NCBI RefSeq assembly: GCF_020404405.1
Contig: NZ_JAIZDA010000008.1
Span: forward strand, 62,001 to 126,000
DNA from: Novosphingobium sp. FKTRR1
Lineage (GTDB): Bacteria; Pseudomonadota; Alphaproteobacteria; Sphingomonadales; Sphingomonadaceae
DNA: 64,000 bases
Direction: 5' to 3'
Shown here: in pieces, positions 34,735 to 42,924 of the stretch
Layout of the letters: each line of letters opens with the position of its first letter
Numbering within the stretch: position 1 is the stretch's first letter
Notes under the pieces: generated by a model
Database searches by the model: none
What the model saw: only the letters and a program-made list of their open reading frames with translations
What the model was told of the DNA's origin: nothing
Translations under genes and position numbers: made by a program

Positions 34735-35448
34735 ATGAACCGCTGGCTCGTCCATCACGAGGCACCCTCGCCCAACTGGAACGAGCGGCGCCTGCCCGTA
34801 TCGATGGTGGTGCTGCACTACACCGGCATGCGCAGCGCGGACGAAGCGCTGGAACGGATGCGCGATCCCGCCGCCGAAGTCTCGGCGCACTACATGATCG
34901 ACGAGGCGGGCGTCGTCACCCGGCTGGTCGCCGAAGACAAGCGCGCCTGGCACGCAGGCCGGTCCTACTGGCGCGGGATCACCGACATCAATTCCGCCAG
35001 CGTCGGCATCGAACTGGTCAATCCCGGCCATGAATGGGGCTATCGCCCGTTCCCCGATGCCCAGATGGAAGCGCTGATCCCGCTGCTGGCCGACATCGTC
35101 AAGCGCCACGGCATCCAGCCCGCCAATGTCGTCGGCCATTCCGACATCGCGCCTGCGCGCAAGGAAGATCCGGGCGAATTGTTCGACTGGGACTTGCTCG
35201 CCCGCTATCGCCTCGCGCTGGCCAAGCCCCGGCTGACGATGCGGCTGCTGTTCGACAACGATGGCGCGTTCTTCCTCGCGCTCGAACGCTTCGGCTATGA
35301 CATCAGCGACGGGCGCGCCGCGATCCGCGCGTTCCAGCGGCGCTGGCGCCCGCACAAGATCACCGGCGAGATCGACGGCCAGATCGGCGCGCTGCTGTTC
35401 GAACTGCTGTTGCAGCGCGACATGGGGCTGGACTGCGCCGACGAGTGA
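34735..35448 (+). CDS. N-acetylmuramoyl-L-alanine amidase (AmpD/AmiD-like)
   Basis: 237 residues. Amidase_2 domain with zinc ligands His28 (MVVLHYTG), His135 and Asp145 (GHSDIAPARKEDPG), followed by a peptidoglycan-binding-like C-terminal helical domain (DGRAAIRAFQRRWRPHKITG, about 190-235). It cleaves the amide between muramic acid and the stem peptide. No signal peptide is visible, so it is likely a cytoplasmic recycling enzyme, as for AmpD, although the C-terminal domain is more like AmiD. Starts 25 bases after chpT; rnpB follows on the same strand. Confidence 0.87.
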   Translation: MNRWLVHHEAPSPNWNERRLPVSMVVLHYTGMRSADEALERMRDPAAEVSAHYMIDEAGVVTRLVAEDKRAWHAGRSYWRGITDINSASVGIELVNPGHEWGYRPFPDAQMEALIPLLADIVKRHGIQPANVVGHSDIAPARKEDPGELFDWDLLARYRLALAKPRLTMRLLFDNDGAFFLALERFGYDISDGRAAIRAFQRRWRPHKITGEIDGQIGALLFELLLQRDMGLDCADE

Positions 35449-35499
35449 TCCGTTTTGGCGGGGCTGGAGGTTCACCGCAGCCCGTGCTAGGCCGCTTTC

Positions 35500-35931
35500 G
35501 CCAGGGGGCCGGGCAGCCGCGTTGTCAGCTTGCTGATGCCGAGGAAAGTCCGGGCTCCACGAAACAAGGGTGGCGGGTAACGCCCGCCGGGCAGGAAGTT
35601 TCGGCTTCAGGTCAAGGGAAAGTGCCACAGAGAGCAGACCGCCGATCTGGTCGAAAGACCGTGAAAGGTAAGGGTGAAAGGGTGCGGTAAAAGCGCACCG
35701 CGCAACCGGCAACGGAAGCGGCAAGGCAAACCCCACCCGGAGCAAGATCGAATAGGGACTGCGCGCCGCCGGTCACAAGCTGGTGGCAGGCCTGTTTCGG
35801 GCCAGCAGTCCGGGTTGATTGCTTGAGCGCGCCCGGCAACGGGCCGCCTAGAGGAATGGCTGCCAGTGCCGATACGGTCCACTTGTGGGATACCGTCGGC
35901 GCTACAGAACCCGGCTTACAGGCCCCCTGGC
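35500..35931 (+). ncRNA. rnpB: RNase P RNA, bacterial class A
   Basis: Ends pair to form helix P1: GCCAGGGGG at 35500 with CCCCCTGGC ending at 35931. The universally conserved cores are visible: GAGGAAAGTCCGGGCTCC at 35541-35558 and ACAGAACCCGGCTTACA at about 35904-35920, plus the AAGGGTGAAAGGGTGCGGTAA-type cruciform region (short form: GGTGAAAGGGTGCGGTAA) near 35670-35690. It is the catalytic RNA that trims tRNA 5' leaders. It begins about 50 bases after the amidase stop and ends about 48 bases before the zinc exporter gene. About 432 bases, normal for the class. Confidence 0.95.
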
Positions 35932-35978
35932 ATTTGAAAACGGTTTGCGTGGCACCCCGCTGCGGGTAGGGAAGCGGC

Positions 35979-36959
35979 ATGTCGGGCGCACACCATCATC
36001 ACGATCAATCCAGCGGGCACTCCCATGGACATTCCCATGCGCACGGGCATGACCATCATGGCCACGGACATTCGCACGCCCCCGCCAGCTTTGGCCGGGC
36101 CTTTGCCATCGGTATCGCGCTCAACACCGGGTTCGTCGCGATTGAGGGCATTTACGGGATCATCGCCGGATCGATGGCGCTGGTCGCCGATGCCGGGCAC
36201 AATCTGTCGGACGTGCTGGGGCTGGTGATCGCCTGGACCGCCAGCATCCTGACCGCGCGGCCACCCTCGGCGCGGTTCACCTATGGCTTCAAGTCGAGTT
36301 CGATCCTCGCCGCGCTGGCCAATGCCTCGCTGCTGCTGATCGCGCTGGGCGCCATTCTGGTCGAGACGATCCGCCGTCTGGTCCATCCCGAACCGGTCGC
36401 CGGCGGTCCGGTGATGATCGTCGCCGCCATCGGTATCGCGGTGAACACCGTTACCGCGCTGATGTTCATGCGCGGGCGTCACCACGACATCAACGTGCGC
36501 GGCGCCTATCTGCACATGGCCGCCGACGCCGCCGTTTCGGCCGGAGTGGTGGCCGCCGGGTTCCTGATCACGCTGACCGGCGCGCAGTGGATCGACCCGG
36601 TCACCAGTCTGGTCATCGTGGCGGTGATCGCACGCGGCACCTGGGGCCTGCTCAAGGACTCGCTCAAGATGGGTCTGCATGGGGTGCCCAACGGCATCGA
36701 CGAGAACGCCGTGCGCGCCTTTCTGGCTGCCCAGCCCGGTGTCTGCGCGGTCCATGACCTGCACATCTGGCCGATGAGCACGACCGAAACCGCGCTTACC
36801 GCGCACCTCGTCATCCCCGACGGGCACCCGGGCGATGCGTTCCTCCACCACATCGCCCACGAACTGGGTGACGACTTTGCCATCGGCCACGCCACCCTTC
36901 AGGTGGAAACCAGCGCCGAGGGCCACCCTTGCGCGCCCGACTGCGATCCGGTGGCCTGA
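35979..36959 (+). CDS. Cation diffusion facilitator (CzcD/ZnT-type exporter)
   Basis: 326 residues with a His-rich cytoplasmic N-terminus (about ten His pairs before residue 35), six membrane helices and a C-terminal ferredoxin-like cytoplasmic domain ending in a His/Cys tail (GHPCAPDCDPVA). The transport-site residues are present: ALVADAGHNLSDV in helix 2 and LHMAADAAVSAG in helix 5, each supplying His and Asp. Exports Zn2+, Co2+ or Cd2+ in exchange for protons. ATG 35979. The His tail and the nearby HME-RND operon (5 kb away) suggest zinc or a similar divalent ion. Confidence 0.92.
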   Translation: MSGAHHHHDQSSGHSHGHSHAHGHDHHGHGHSHAPASFGRAFAIGIALNTGFVAIEGIYGIIAGSMALVADAGHNLSDVLGLVIAWTASILTARPPSARFTYGFKSSSILAALANASLLLIALGAILVETIRRLVHPEPVAGGPVMIVAAIGIAVNTVTALMFMRGRHHDINVRGAYLHMAADAAVSAGVVAAGFLITLTGAQWIDPVTSLVIVAVIARGTWGLLKDSLKMGLHGVPNGIDENAVRAFLAAQPGVCAVHDLHIWPMSTTETALTAHLVIPDGHPGDAFLHHIAHELGDDFAIGHATLQVETSAEGHPCAPDCDPVA

Positions 36960-37171
36960 AGGGCAATTCCCCGCGATTTCAGGGCGTTTTACCGCTCGAT
37001 CGGGCCTCTGCCCGTTGGTGCAGGTGGTGAGCGGGGCAGGCACACCCCACGTTCCTGAGCGGAAGGGGGCGACGTGGGTCAACCACGGAGCTTCATTGCC
37101 GTTTGCCCCCTCATCGGCACGCTTCCGTGATCGCCATCGTCGCCCCCTCCAACGCAAAACTGGAGGATTCG

Positions 37172-37735
37172 ATGCCCAAGACACTCGCATTCGCGGCACT
37201 TCTGGCAAGTGCTGCCCTGCCCATTGCTGCCGCTCCGGCCCTTGCTGCCCCTGCTTCGGTCGTGGTCGGTGGCGCTGAAATGCTGCCCACCCGCACCATC
37301 GTCGAAAACGCGGTCAATTCGGCCGATCACACCACGCTGGTCGCCGCCGTGAAGGCTGCCGGCCTTGTCGACACGCTCAACAGCGCCGGGCCGTTCACCG
37401 TGTTCGCGCCGACCAACGCCGCCTTTGCCAAGCTTCCGGCGGGCACCGTCGAAACCTTGCTCAAGCCCGAAAACAAGCCGGTGCTGGCCAAGATCCTGAC
37501 CTACCACGTGGTCGCGGGCCGCGTGACGGCGGCCGAACTGGTCGCCACGATCAAGGCCAATGGCGGTCAGGCCAAGCTGACCACCGTGGCAGGCGGCGTT
37601 CTGACCGCCTCGCTGGTGGATGGCGTGGTAGTGCTGACCGACGAAAAGGGCGGCACCGCCCATGTGACCCAAGCCGACGTGTTCCAGAAGAACGGCGTGA
37701 TCCACGTGACCGACGCGGTATCGCTGCCGAACTGA
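37172..37735 (+). CDS. Fasciclin (FAS1) domain exported protein
   Basis: 187 residues with a signal peptide (FAALLASAALPIAAAPALA) and one FAS1 domain: H1 motif FTVFAPTNAAFAKLP and H2 motif GVIHVTDAVSLPN at the end. Bacterial single-domain FAS1 proteins are secreted adhesion or matrix-binding proteins. The strong GGAGG site just before ATG 37172 fixes the start; a GTG/ATG 23 codons earlier is ignored. Preceded by about 210 bases with no other gene. Followed by a bidirectional terminator. Confidence 0.88.
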   Translation: MPKTLAFAALLASAALPIAAAPALAAPASVVVGGAEMLPTRTIVENAVNSADHTTLVAAVKAAGLVDTLNSAGPFTVFAPTNAAFAKLPAGTVETLLKPENKPVLAKILTYHVVAGRVTAAELVATIKANGGQAKLTTVAGGVLTASLVDGVVVLTDEKGGTAHVTQADVFQKNGVIHVTDAVSLPN

Positions 37736-37774
37736 TCGTCTGAGCGGCCCGGCCCCCATTGGGCCAAAACAGAA

Positions 37775-37805
37775 GGGGGCGGCACCTTGCGGTGTCGCCC
37801 CCGTT
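37775..37805. terminator. Bidirectional terminator between fasciclin and clpX genes
   Basis: GGGGGCGGCACC (37775-37786) pairs with GGTGTCGCCCCC (37791-37802; one G-U pair) around a TTGC tetraloop, followed by GTTTCTG on the plus strand. On the minus strand a run CTTCTGTTTTGG follows. Serves both convergent genes. Confidence 0.85.
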
Positions 37806-37871
37806 TCTGTGTCAGGCCCATTTCTGTGTCAGGCCCGCTTCTGTGTCAGGCCCGTTTCTGTGTCAGGTTTT
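37804..37871. repeat. Four tandem copies of a 17-bp unit
   Basis: Units TTTCTGTGTCAGGCCCN at 37804, 37821, 37838 and 37855; the last diverges at its 3' end. They begin directly inside the terminator tail and end 15 bases before the clpX stop, in non-coding sequence. Confidence 0.9.
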
Positions 37872-37886
37872 GCCGTCCCGATAGGG

Positions 37887-39143
37887 TCAGGCCGCCTGTT
37901 CCTTGCCCTTGAGCACGCGGATCGGTTCCTTGCGGCCATCGACCACATCCTTGTCGACCACCACTTCGGCGATATCCGATTCGGTGGGCAGGTCGAACAT
38001 GGTGTCGAGCAGCAGGCTTTCGACGATCGAGCGCAGACCGCGCGCGCCGGTCTTGCGTTCGATGGCGCGCTTGGCGATGGCTTCGAGCGCATCGTCGGTG
38101 AAGGTCAGCGTCACGTCTTCCAGCTCGAACAGCTTGGCGTACTGCTTGATCAGCGCGTTCTTGGGTTCGCGCAGGATCTTGACCAGCGCCTCGATGTCGA
38201 GGTCGTTGAGCGTGGCGATCACCGGCAGACGACCGACGAATTCGGGGATCAGCCCGAACTTGAGCAGGTCTTCCGGTTCGGCCTTCTGCAGCAGTTCGCC
38301 GACCTTGCGCTTGTCGGGATCGGCAACGTGCGCGCCGAAACCGATCGAACGCTTCTGCAGGCGGTCCGAGATGATGCGTTCGAGGCCCGCAAAGGCGCCG
38401 CCGCAGATGAACAGGATGTTGGTGGTGTCCACTTGCAGGAATTCCTGCTGCGGATGCTTGCGCCCGCCCTGCGGCGGAACGCTGGCGGTGGTGCCCTCCA
38501 TCAGCTTCAGCAGGGCCTGCTGCACGCCTTCGCCCGATACGTCGCGCGTGATCGACGGGTTTTCGGCCTTGCGGCTGATCTTGTCGATTTCGTCGATGTA
38601 GACGATGCCGTGCTGCGCCTTCTCGACGTTGTAGTCGCTCGATTGCAGCAGCTTGAGGATGATGTTTTCCACGTCCTCGCCCACGTAACCGGCTTCGGTC
38701 AGCGTGGTGGCGTCGGCCATGGTGAACGGCACGTCGAAAGTCTTGGCGAGCGTCTGCGCGAGCAGGGTCTTGCCCGAACCGGTCGGGCCGACCAGCAGGA
38801 TGTTCGACTTCGACAGCTCGACATCGCCACCCTTGCCGCTGTGCTTCAGCCGCTTGTAGTGGTTGTGCACCGCCACCGAGAGCACGCGCTTGGCGCGGTC
38901 CTGGCCGATCACGTAGTCGTTCAGCGTCTCGAAAATGTCGCGCGGGGACGGTACGCCGCCATCCTTCTTGCCAGCGATGCCGGCCTTGGTTTCCTCACGG
39001 ATGATGTCGTTGCACAGCTCGACGCATTCATCGCAGATGAACACGGTCGGTCCCGCGATAAGCTTGCGCACCTCATGCTGCGACTTCCCGCAGAAGCTGC
39101 AGTACAGGGTGCTTTTGGTATCCGATCCGGAAAGTTTCGTCAT
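37887..39143 (-). CDS. clpX: ATP-dependent Clp protease ATP-binding subunit ClpX
   Basis: 418 residues. N-terminal zinc-binding domain with Cys15, Cys18, Cys37 and Cys40, then an AAA+ module: Walker [15 protein letters not shown], Walker [11 protein letters not shown], sensor regions, and the IGF-type loop that docks ClpP. It unfolds tagged and regulatory substrates for ClpP; in this lineage one is the cell-cycle regulator CtrA. Starts at ATG 39143. Encoded downstream of clpP on the same strand with a 147-base gap containing a stem-loop, so it may be transcribed both with clpP and from its own promoter. Confidence 0.97.
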   Translation of the reverse strand: MTKLSGSDTKSTLYCSFCGKSQHEVRKLIAGPTVFICDECVELCNDIIREETKAGIAGKKDGGVPSPRDIFETLNDYVIGQDRAKRVLSVAVHNHYKRLKHSGKGGDVELSKSNILLVGPTGSGKTLLAQTLAKTFDVPFTMADATTLTEAGYVGEDVENIILKLLQSSDYNVEKAQHGIVYIDEIDKISRKAENPSITRDVSGEGVQQALLKLMEGTTASVPPQGGRKHPQQEFLQVDTTNILFICGGAFAGLERIISDRLQKRSIGFGAHVADPDKRKVGELLQKAEPEDLLKFGLIPEFVGRLPVIATLNDLDIEALVKILREPKNALIKQYAKLFELEDVTLTFTDDALEAIAKRAIERKTGARGLRSIVESLLLDTMFDLPTESDIAEVVVDKDVVDGRKEPIRVLKGKEQAA

Positions 39144-39242
39144 TCGTCCATCCCAGGCACCTCTCTGCGAGAGGCGCGCCCGGTTATCCTACTACCCCGA
39201 GGGCATTAATCAACCGGACACAATGTAAGTCGAATATTCCTA

Positions 39243-39282
39243 GGGTATGGCGCCTTTCGCAAGGCTTAAGAGCGCCATACCC
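39243..39282 (-). promoter_or_regulatory. Long stem-loop in the clpP-clpX gap
   Basis: GGGTATGGCGC (39243-39253) and GCGCCATACCC (39272-39282) form a perfect 11-base stem; a second, alternative pairing GCCTT/AAGGC lies in the loop region. There is no T-run afterwards on either strand, so this is more likely an mRNA processing or stability element, or a partial terminator that lowers clpX after clpP, than a full stop. Confidence 0.4.
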
Positions 39283-39290
39283 CCGCAATA

Positions 39291-39986
39291 TCATGGAGTA
39301 GGTGCGCCGCCCGAGCCTTCCAGCTCGCCGGTCTGATCGGTGGCGGGGCGCGACTCGAAGACCTTGTCGACCAGACCAAAGGTCTTGGCTTCTTCGGCTT
39401 CGAGGAACGTGTCGCGGTCCATCGCCTTCTCGATCTCGTCGAGCGAGCGGCCGGTGAACTTGACGTAAAGGTCGTTCATGCGCTTGCGAATGCGCAGGAT
39501 TTCGCGGGCCTGGATCTCGATGTCCGAGGCCATGCCGCGCGCACCGCCCGAAGGCTGGTGGACCATGATCCGGGCGTTGGGCAGCGCCACGCGCAAGCCG
39601 GGCTCGCCCGCAGCAAGCAGGAAGCTGCCCATCGAGGCCGCCTGACCGATGCACACGGTCGACACCCGCGGCCGGATATACTGCATCGTGTCATAGATCG
39701 CGAGGCCTGCGGTCACCGCGCCGCCGGGCGAGTTGATGTACATCGCGATATCCTTCGACGGGTTTTCCGATTCGAGGAACAACAGCTGCGCCACGATGAC
39801 CGAAGCCATGTGATCTTCGACTTCGCCGGTGACGAAGATGATCCGTTCGCGCAGCAAGCGCGAATAGATGTCGAAACTGCGTTCGCCCCGGCTCGATTGC
39901 TCGACGACGACGGGGATCAGCGCGCCGGTCACGGGATCGTGGGTGAACTTGCCTTGCATGGTGGACGCGCCGAACAGGTCGAGCAT
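39291..39986 (-). CDS. clpP: ATP-dependent Clp protease proteolytic subunit
   Basis: 231 residues, slightly long because of a C-terminal tail ([20 protein letters not shown]). Catalytic triad: Ser118 (GQAASMGS), His143 (IMVHQPSGG) and Asp155 ([12 protein letters not shown]). It forms the tetradecameric chamber that degrades ClpX/ClpA substrates. ATG 39986 begins MLDLFGAS; a second in-frame ATG at 39959 (MQGKFTHDP) could be used. The intergenic 39987-40229 upstream holds its promoter; no regulator site was recognised. Confidence 0.96.
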   Translation of the reverse strand: MLDLFGASTMQGKFTHDPVTGALIPVVVEQSSRGERSFDIYSRLLRERIIFVTGEVEDHMASVIVAQLLFLESENPSKDIAMYINSPGGAVTAGLAIYDTMQYIRPRVSTVCIGQAASMGSFLLAAGEPGLRVALPNARIMVHQPSGGARGMASDIEIQAREILRIRKRMNDLYVKFTGRSLDEIEKAMDRDTFLEAEEAKTFGLVDKVFESRPATDQTGELEGSGGAPTP

Positions 39987-40229
39987 GAGAATCCTCTTGA
40001 GGTTAGCGGTGACCTATGTCGCGTGCCCTGCGCCGATGTTCAAGGGCGTTAACCCAAGATCGGGTGGAATGCTTGGGGACGATGCCGCCAAAAGCCCAGA
40101 TATCGGCCCGAAACCGATCAGAACGCGCTGCCTGAGCCCGTGTGGGCAACCGCTGGACAAGGCCCTTGCCCGCGTGGCTGCTTCGCTGCAGCGTTGTGCG
40201 GACGGATTGTTCGCCGGGGGAGAGATTCG

Positions 40230-41717
40230 ATGCCACACCGCTTGCGCGCCCTTTCGCTGTTGTTGACGGCATCGATCGCCACCATCGGCCTTGGCCCCGC
40301 CCATGCGGGCGATACCGTCGCCACGTACCTGGAGCGGATTCGCACCATCGACCAGTCGGGACCGACCCTGCACGCGGTGCTGGCGGTCAATCCCGATGCG
40401 GCCAAGGAAGAGCTTGCCGCCCGCGCCATCACGGGACCGCTGGCGGGCAAGGTCATACTGGTGAAAGATAACATCGAAGTTGCCGGGCCACTGCCGACGA
40501 CGGCGGGAAGCTGGGCGCTGCACGGCAACGTCACCGGCCGCGATGCGCCGCTGATCGCCCGGCTGCGCAAGGCGGGCGTGGTCATTCTGGGCAAGACCAA
40601 CCTGTCGGAATGGGCCAACATGCGTTCGGGGTCGTCATCAAGCGGGTGGAGCGGCGTCGGCGGACAGACCCGCAATCCCCACGCGCTTGACCGCAGCCCC
40701 TGTGGTTCATCCTCGGGCAGCGGGGCTGGCGTGGCGGCCGGACTTGCCTGGGCCGCAATCGGCACCGAAACCGATGGATCGGTCACCTGCCCGGCGTCTG
40801 CCAACGGCATCGTCGGGTTCAAGCCCACGCTTGGCCTTGTCAGCCGCACCCATGTCGTGCCGCTCAGCCACAGCCAGGACACGCCGGGGCCGATGGCGAC
40901 AAGCGTGGCCGACGCGGCGCTGCTGCTCAACGGCATGGCGGGCAGCGATCCGCTCGACCCCGCCACGCTTGAGGCGGATAAGCTCAAGACCGACTTCACC
41001 GCAGGCCTTGCCACCGCCAGCCTGAAGGGCGTGCGGATCGGCGTGCTGCGCAAACAGGCCGGTACCGAGCCCAAGGTACAGGCGCTGTTCGACAAGGCGC
41101 TGGCCGATCTGAAAGCAGGCGGTGCCGAACTCGTCGAGATCGATTATGCCTTCCCCGCAGACCTCGGCCGCGACGAATTGACCGTGCTGCTGTTCGATTT
41201 GCGCGAGGATATGGGCGCTTACCTGCGCGGACTGCCCGGCAACCCGCCCTTGCGCAGTCTGGCGGACCTGATCGCCTTCAACAAGGCGCATGCCGATCTG
41301 GAACTGCATTGGTTCGGGCAGGACTTGTTCGAAAGCGCCGAAAAGACCACCGACCGCGCCGCTTACGAAAAGGCGCGCGCCAATTCGCTGCGGCTGGCCG
41401 GGGTCGAGGGCATCGACAAGCTGCTGGCGACCAACAAGGTTTCCTTCCTTGTCGCGCCGACGTCGGGTCCGGCCTGGCCGATCGATCTTGTCACCGGCGA
41501 TCACGACGGCAGCGGCGTCGGTGCCGGGACTTTGGCCGCCGTGGCGGGCTACCCCCACCTGAGCGTGCCGATGGGCGCCGTCGAGGGTCTGCCGATCGGC
41601 CTGTCGATCATCGGCGCCAAGTGGGACGATGCGCACGTGCTGCAGGCCGGCGCCGCCTATGAACGGGCGCGGACGGTTGCCGTGCCGGTGCCCTCGTTGA
41701 AGCGCTGGGGCGACTAG
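40230..41717 (+). CDS. Exported amidase-signature hydrolase
   Basis: 495 residues. Signal peptide (LSLLLTASIATIGLGPAHA, about 1-26), then an amidase-signature domain: Lys79 (VILVKDNIEVAG), the cis-Ser in SPCGSSSGSGAG near 160, and the nucleophile Ser184 in GTETDGSVTCPA. It hydrolyses an amide bond in a small substrate; being exported, it acts in the periplasm, unlike the GatA relatives. ATG 40230 has a GGGGGAGAG site. Substrate unknown. Divergent from clpP, convergent with the coiled-coil gene. Confidence 0.88.
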   Translation: MPHRLRALSLLLTASIATIGLGPAHAGDTVATYLERIRTIDQSGPTLHAVLAVNPDAAKEELAARAITGPLAGKVILVKDNIEVAGPLPTTAGSWALHGNVTGRDAPLIARLRKAGVVILGKTNLSEWANMRSGSSSSGWSGVGGQTRNPHALDRSPCGSSSGSGAGVAAGLAWAAIGTETDGSVTCPASANGIVGFKPTLGLVSRTHVVPLSHSQDTPGPMATSVADAALLLNGMAGSDPLDPATLEADKLKTDFTAGLATASLKGVRIGVLRKQAGTEPKVQALFDKALADLKAGGAELVEIDYAFPADLGRDELTVLLFDLREDMGAYLRGLPGNPPLRSLADLIAFNKAHADLELHWFGQDLFESAEKTTDRAAYEKARANSLRLAGVEGIDKLLATNKVSFLVAPTSGPAWPIDLVTGDHDGSGVGAGTLAAVAGYPHLSVPMGAVEGLPIGLSIIGAKWDDAHVLQAGAAYERARTVAVPVPSLKRWGD

Positions 41718-41741
41718 GCGGCATAAACTCTCAAGTCGGGT

Positions 41742-42731
41742 TCAGCCGCCTGCCTGCCGCACGCGCTCCTGCAAGGCCTGAAGCGCTGCCAGTTGCGCCT
41801 CCATCGCGTACATCCGCGCCTCGGCCTTGCGCAGCTTTTCGCGGTCCTCCTCGGCCCGGCGGCGCAGCGACGACCAGCGCGCCAGTCTGCGTCCGCTGTC
41901 GAGCAAGGCGAAGGCGATGACATCGACAAAGCCCTTGCGCCGCGGCGCCAATGCCATGTTGCGCGGCAGCGGGGTCAGCGGACCTGTCGGCAGTGGCGCG
42001 AATGGCAGCACCGGATTGCCGGGCGCGACAGGCTGCAACGGCGCCGAAGCCGTGCGCGGCGTGGCAGCTTGCGCGTCGGCAGCGGGGTCAGCGGACCTGT
42101 CGGCGGCAGAGCGGGTGTGGTCTGAATCCGCCGCATCGGCAAGGCCGGTCAGCCCAAGGGCCCGGTCGGCAAGCGTCGTCATCTCGACTGTCACAGCAGG
42201 CGCCACCTCGGCCACAACGGAAGGACAAAGCGGCGCACCATCGTCGCGCGAAGCACCATCGCCATCAACGCCTTCGCACTCGCGGGTGGTCAGCGCGATC
42301 CGCGCCCGTGCGGCCGCGCGCCGCGCCGCCTTGCGCGCCGCTTTGCGTCCGGGGGTGCCGATGGGTTTGGCGATGGGCCTGGCTATGGATTCTGCGCCGG
42401 TCCCCAAGGCCTCCCCCGCAGCATCGCGCGCAGACGGCTCCGCTGCGGTCGGCGCGGGCGCTGGGGCAGATTTGGCCACCTGGGATTTTGGCATCTGGGC
42501 ATTGGTCATAGCGGCGACAGCCGGGGCGACCGTGACCGCCGTGATCACCGCGCCACGATGCGCCGGGATGAACAGGTCTGTCGGAAAAGCCGGAGGCTGC
42601 GCCGTGCTGGCCCGCAGCATGAAGCCGATTTCTTCCCGCGATGTGCGTGCTTTGTCCTTGTAACCGCCACCCGCGTTCCGGGTGTCGGGAAGCCGTGGCG
42701 ATGACGCCTTGCGATTTCGAACGGTATGCAT
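41742..42731 (-). CDS. Coiled-coil protein with low-complexity Ala/Pro centre, unknown function
   Basis: 329 residues, not recognised. The N-terminal ~65 residues are basic to mixed; the middle is Ala/Pro/Arg-rich low complexity (KAARKAARRAAARARI); the last 65 residues form a compact segment (KGFVDVIAFALLDSGRRLA, then a charged coiled coil KLRKAEARMYAMEAQLAALQ). The end looks like the conserved part. The start ATG 42731 has an excellent AGGAGGG site seven bases upstream, which supports translation. A large frame on the other strand over the same DNA lacks such a site. It lies downstream of trigger factor, separated from it by a terminator. Confidence 0.6.
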   Translation of the reverse strand: MHTVRNRKASSPRLPDTRNAGGGYKDKARTSREEIGFMLRASTAQPPAFPTDLFIPAHRGAVITAVTVAPAVAAMTNAQMPKSQVAKSAPAPAPTAAEPSARDAAGEALGTGAESIARPIAKPIGTPGRKAARKAARRAAARARIALTTRECEGVDGDGASRDDGAPLCPSVVAEVAPAVTVEMTTLADRALGLTGLADAADSDHTRSAADRSADPAADAQAATPRTASAPLQPVAPGNPVLPFAPLPTGPLTPLPRNMALAPRRKGFVDVIAFALLDSGRRLARWSSLRRRAEEDREKLRKAEARMYAMEAQLAALQALQERVRQAGG

Positions 42732-42840
42732 CGGCAAGCCCTCCTGGGTCCGTGCTTGACCGATCCTCTCATGTCGCGATTAACCAAGCCAATCCGCCTG
42801 ATTGCTCAGTATCATTAGCTAGATGCCACTGGATGCACAA

Positions 42841-42866
42841 ACGGGCGCGCCGTGTGGCGCGCCCGT
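42841..42866 (-). terminator. Terminator of the trigger factor gene
   Basis: Perfect 11-base-pair stem ACGGGCGCGCC/GGCGCGCCCGT around a 4-base loop, followed on the minus strand by TTTG. It lies about 60 bases after the tig stop codon. Confidence 0.7.
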
Positions 42867-42924
42867 CGTGATGGCTGAACCGGACTGTGCCGCGTGACGC
42901 GGCATAGCCTTGATCGGCTGGATT

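Noticed and set aside
41827..42663. A 278-codon plus-strand frame over the coiled-coil gene.
   Set aside because: The minus-strand gene has an AGGAGGG site and a coiled-coil C-terminus; the plus-strand frame is a Ser/Ala-rich shadow.
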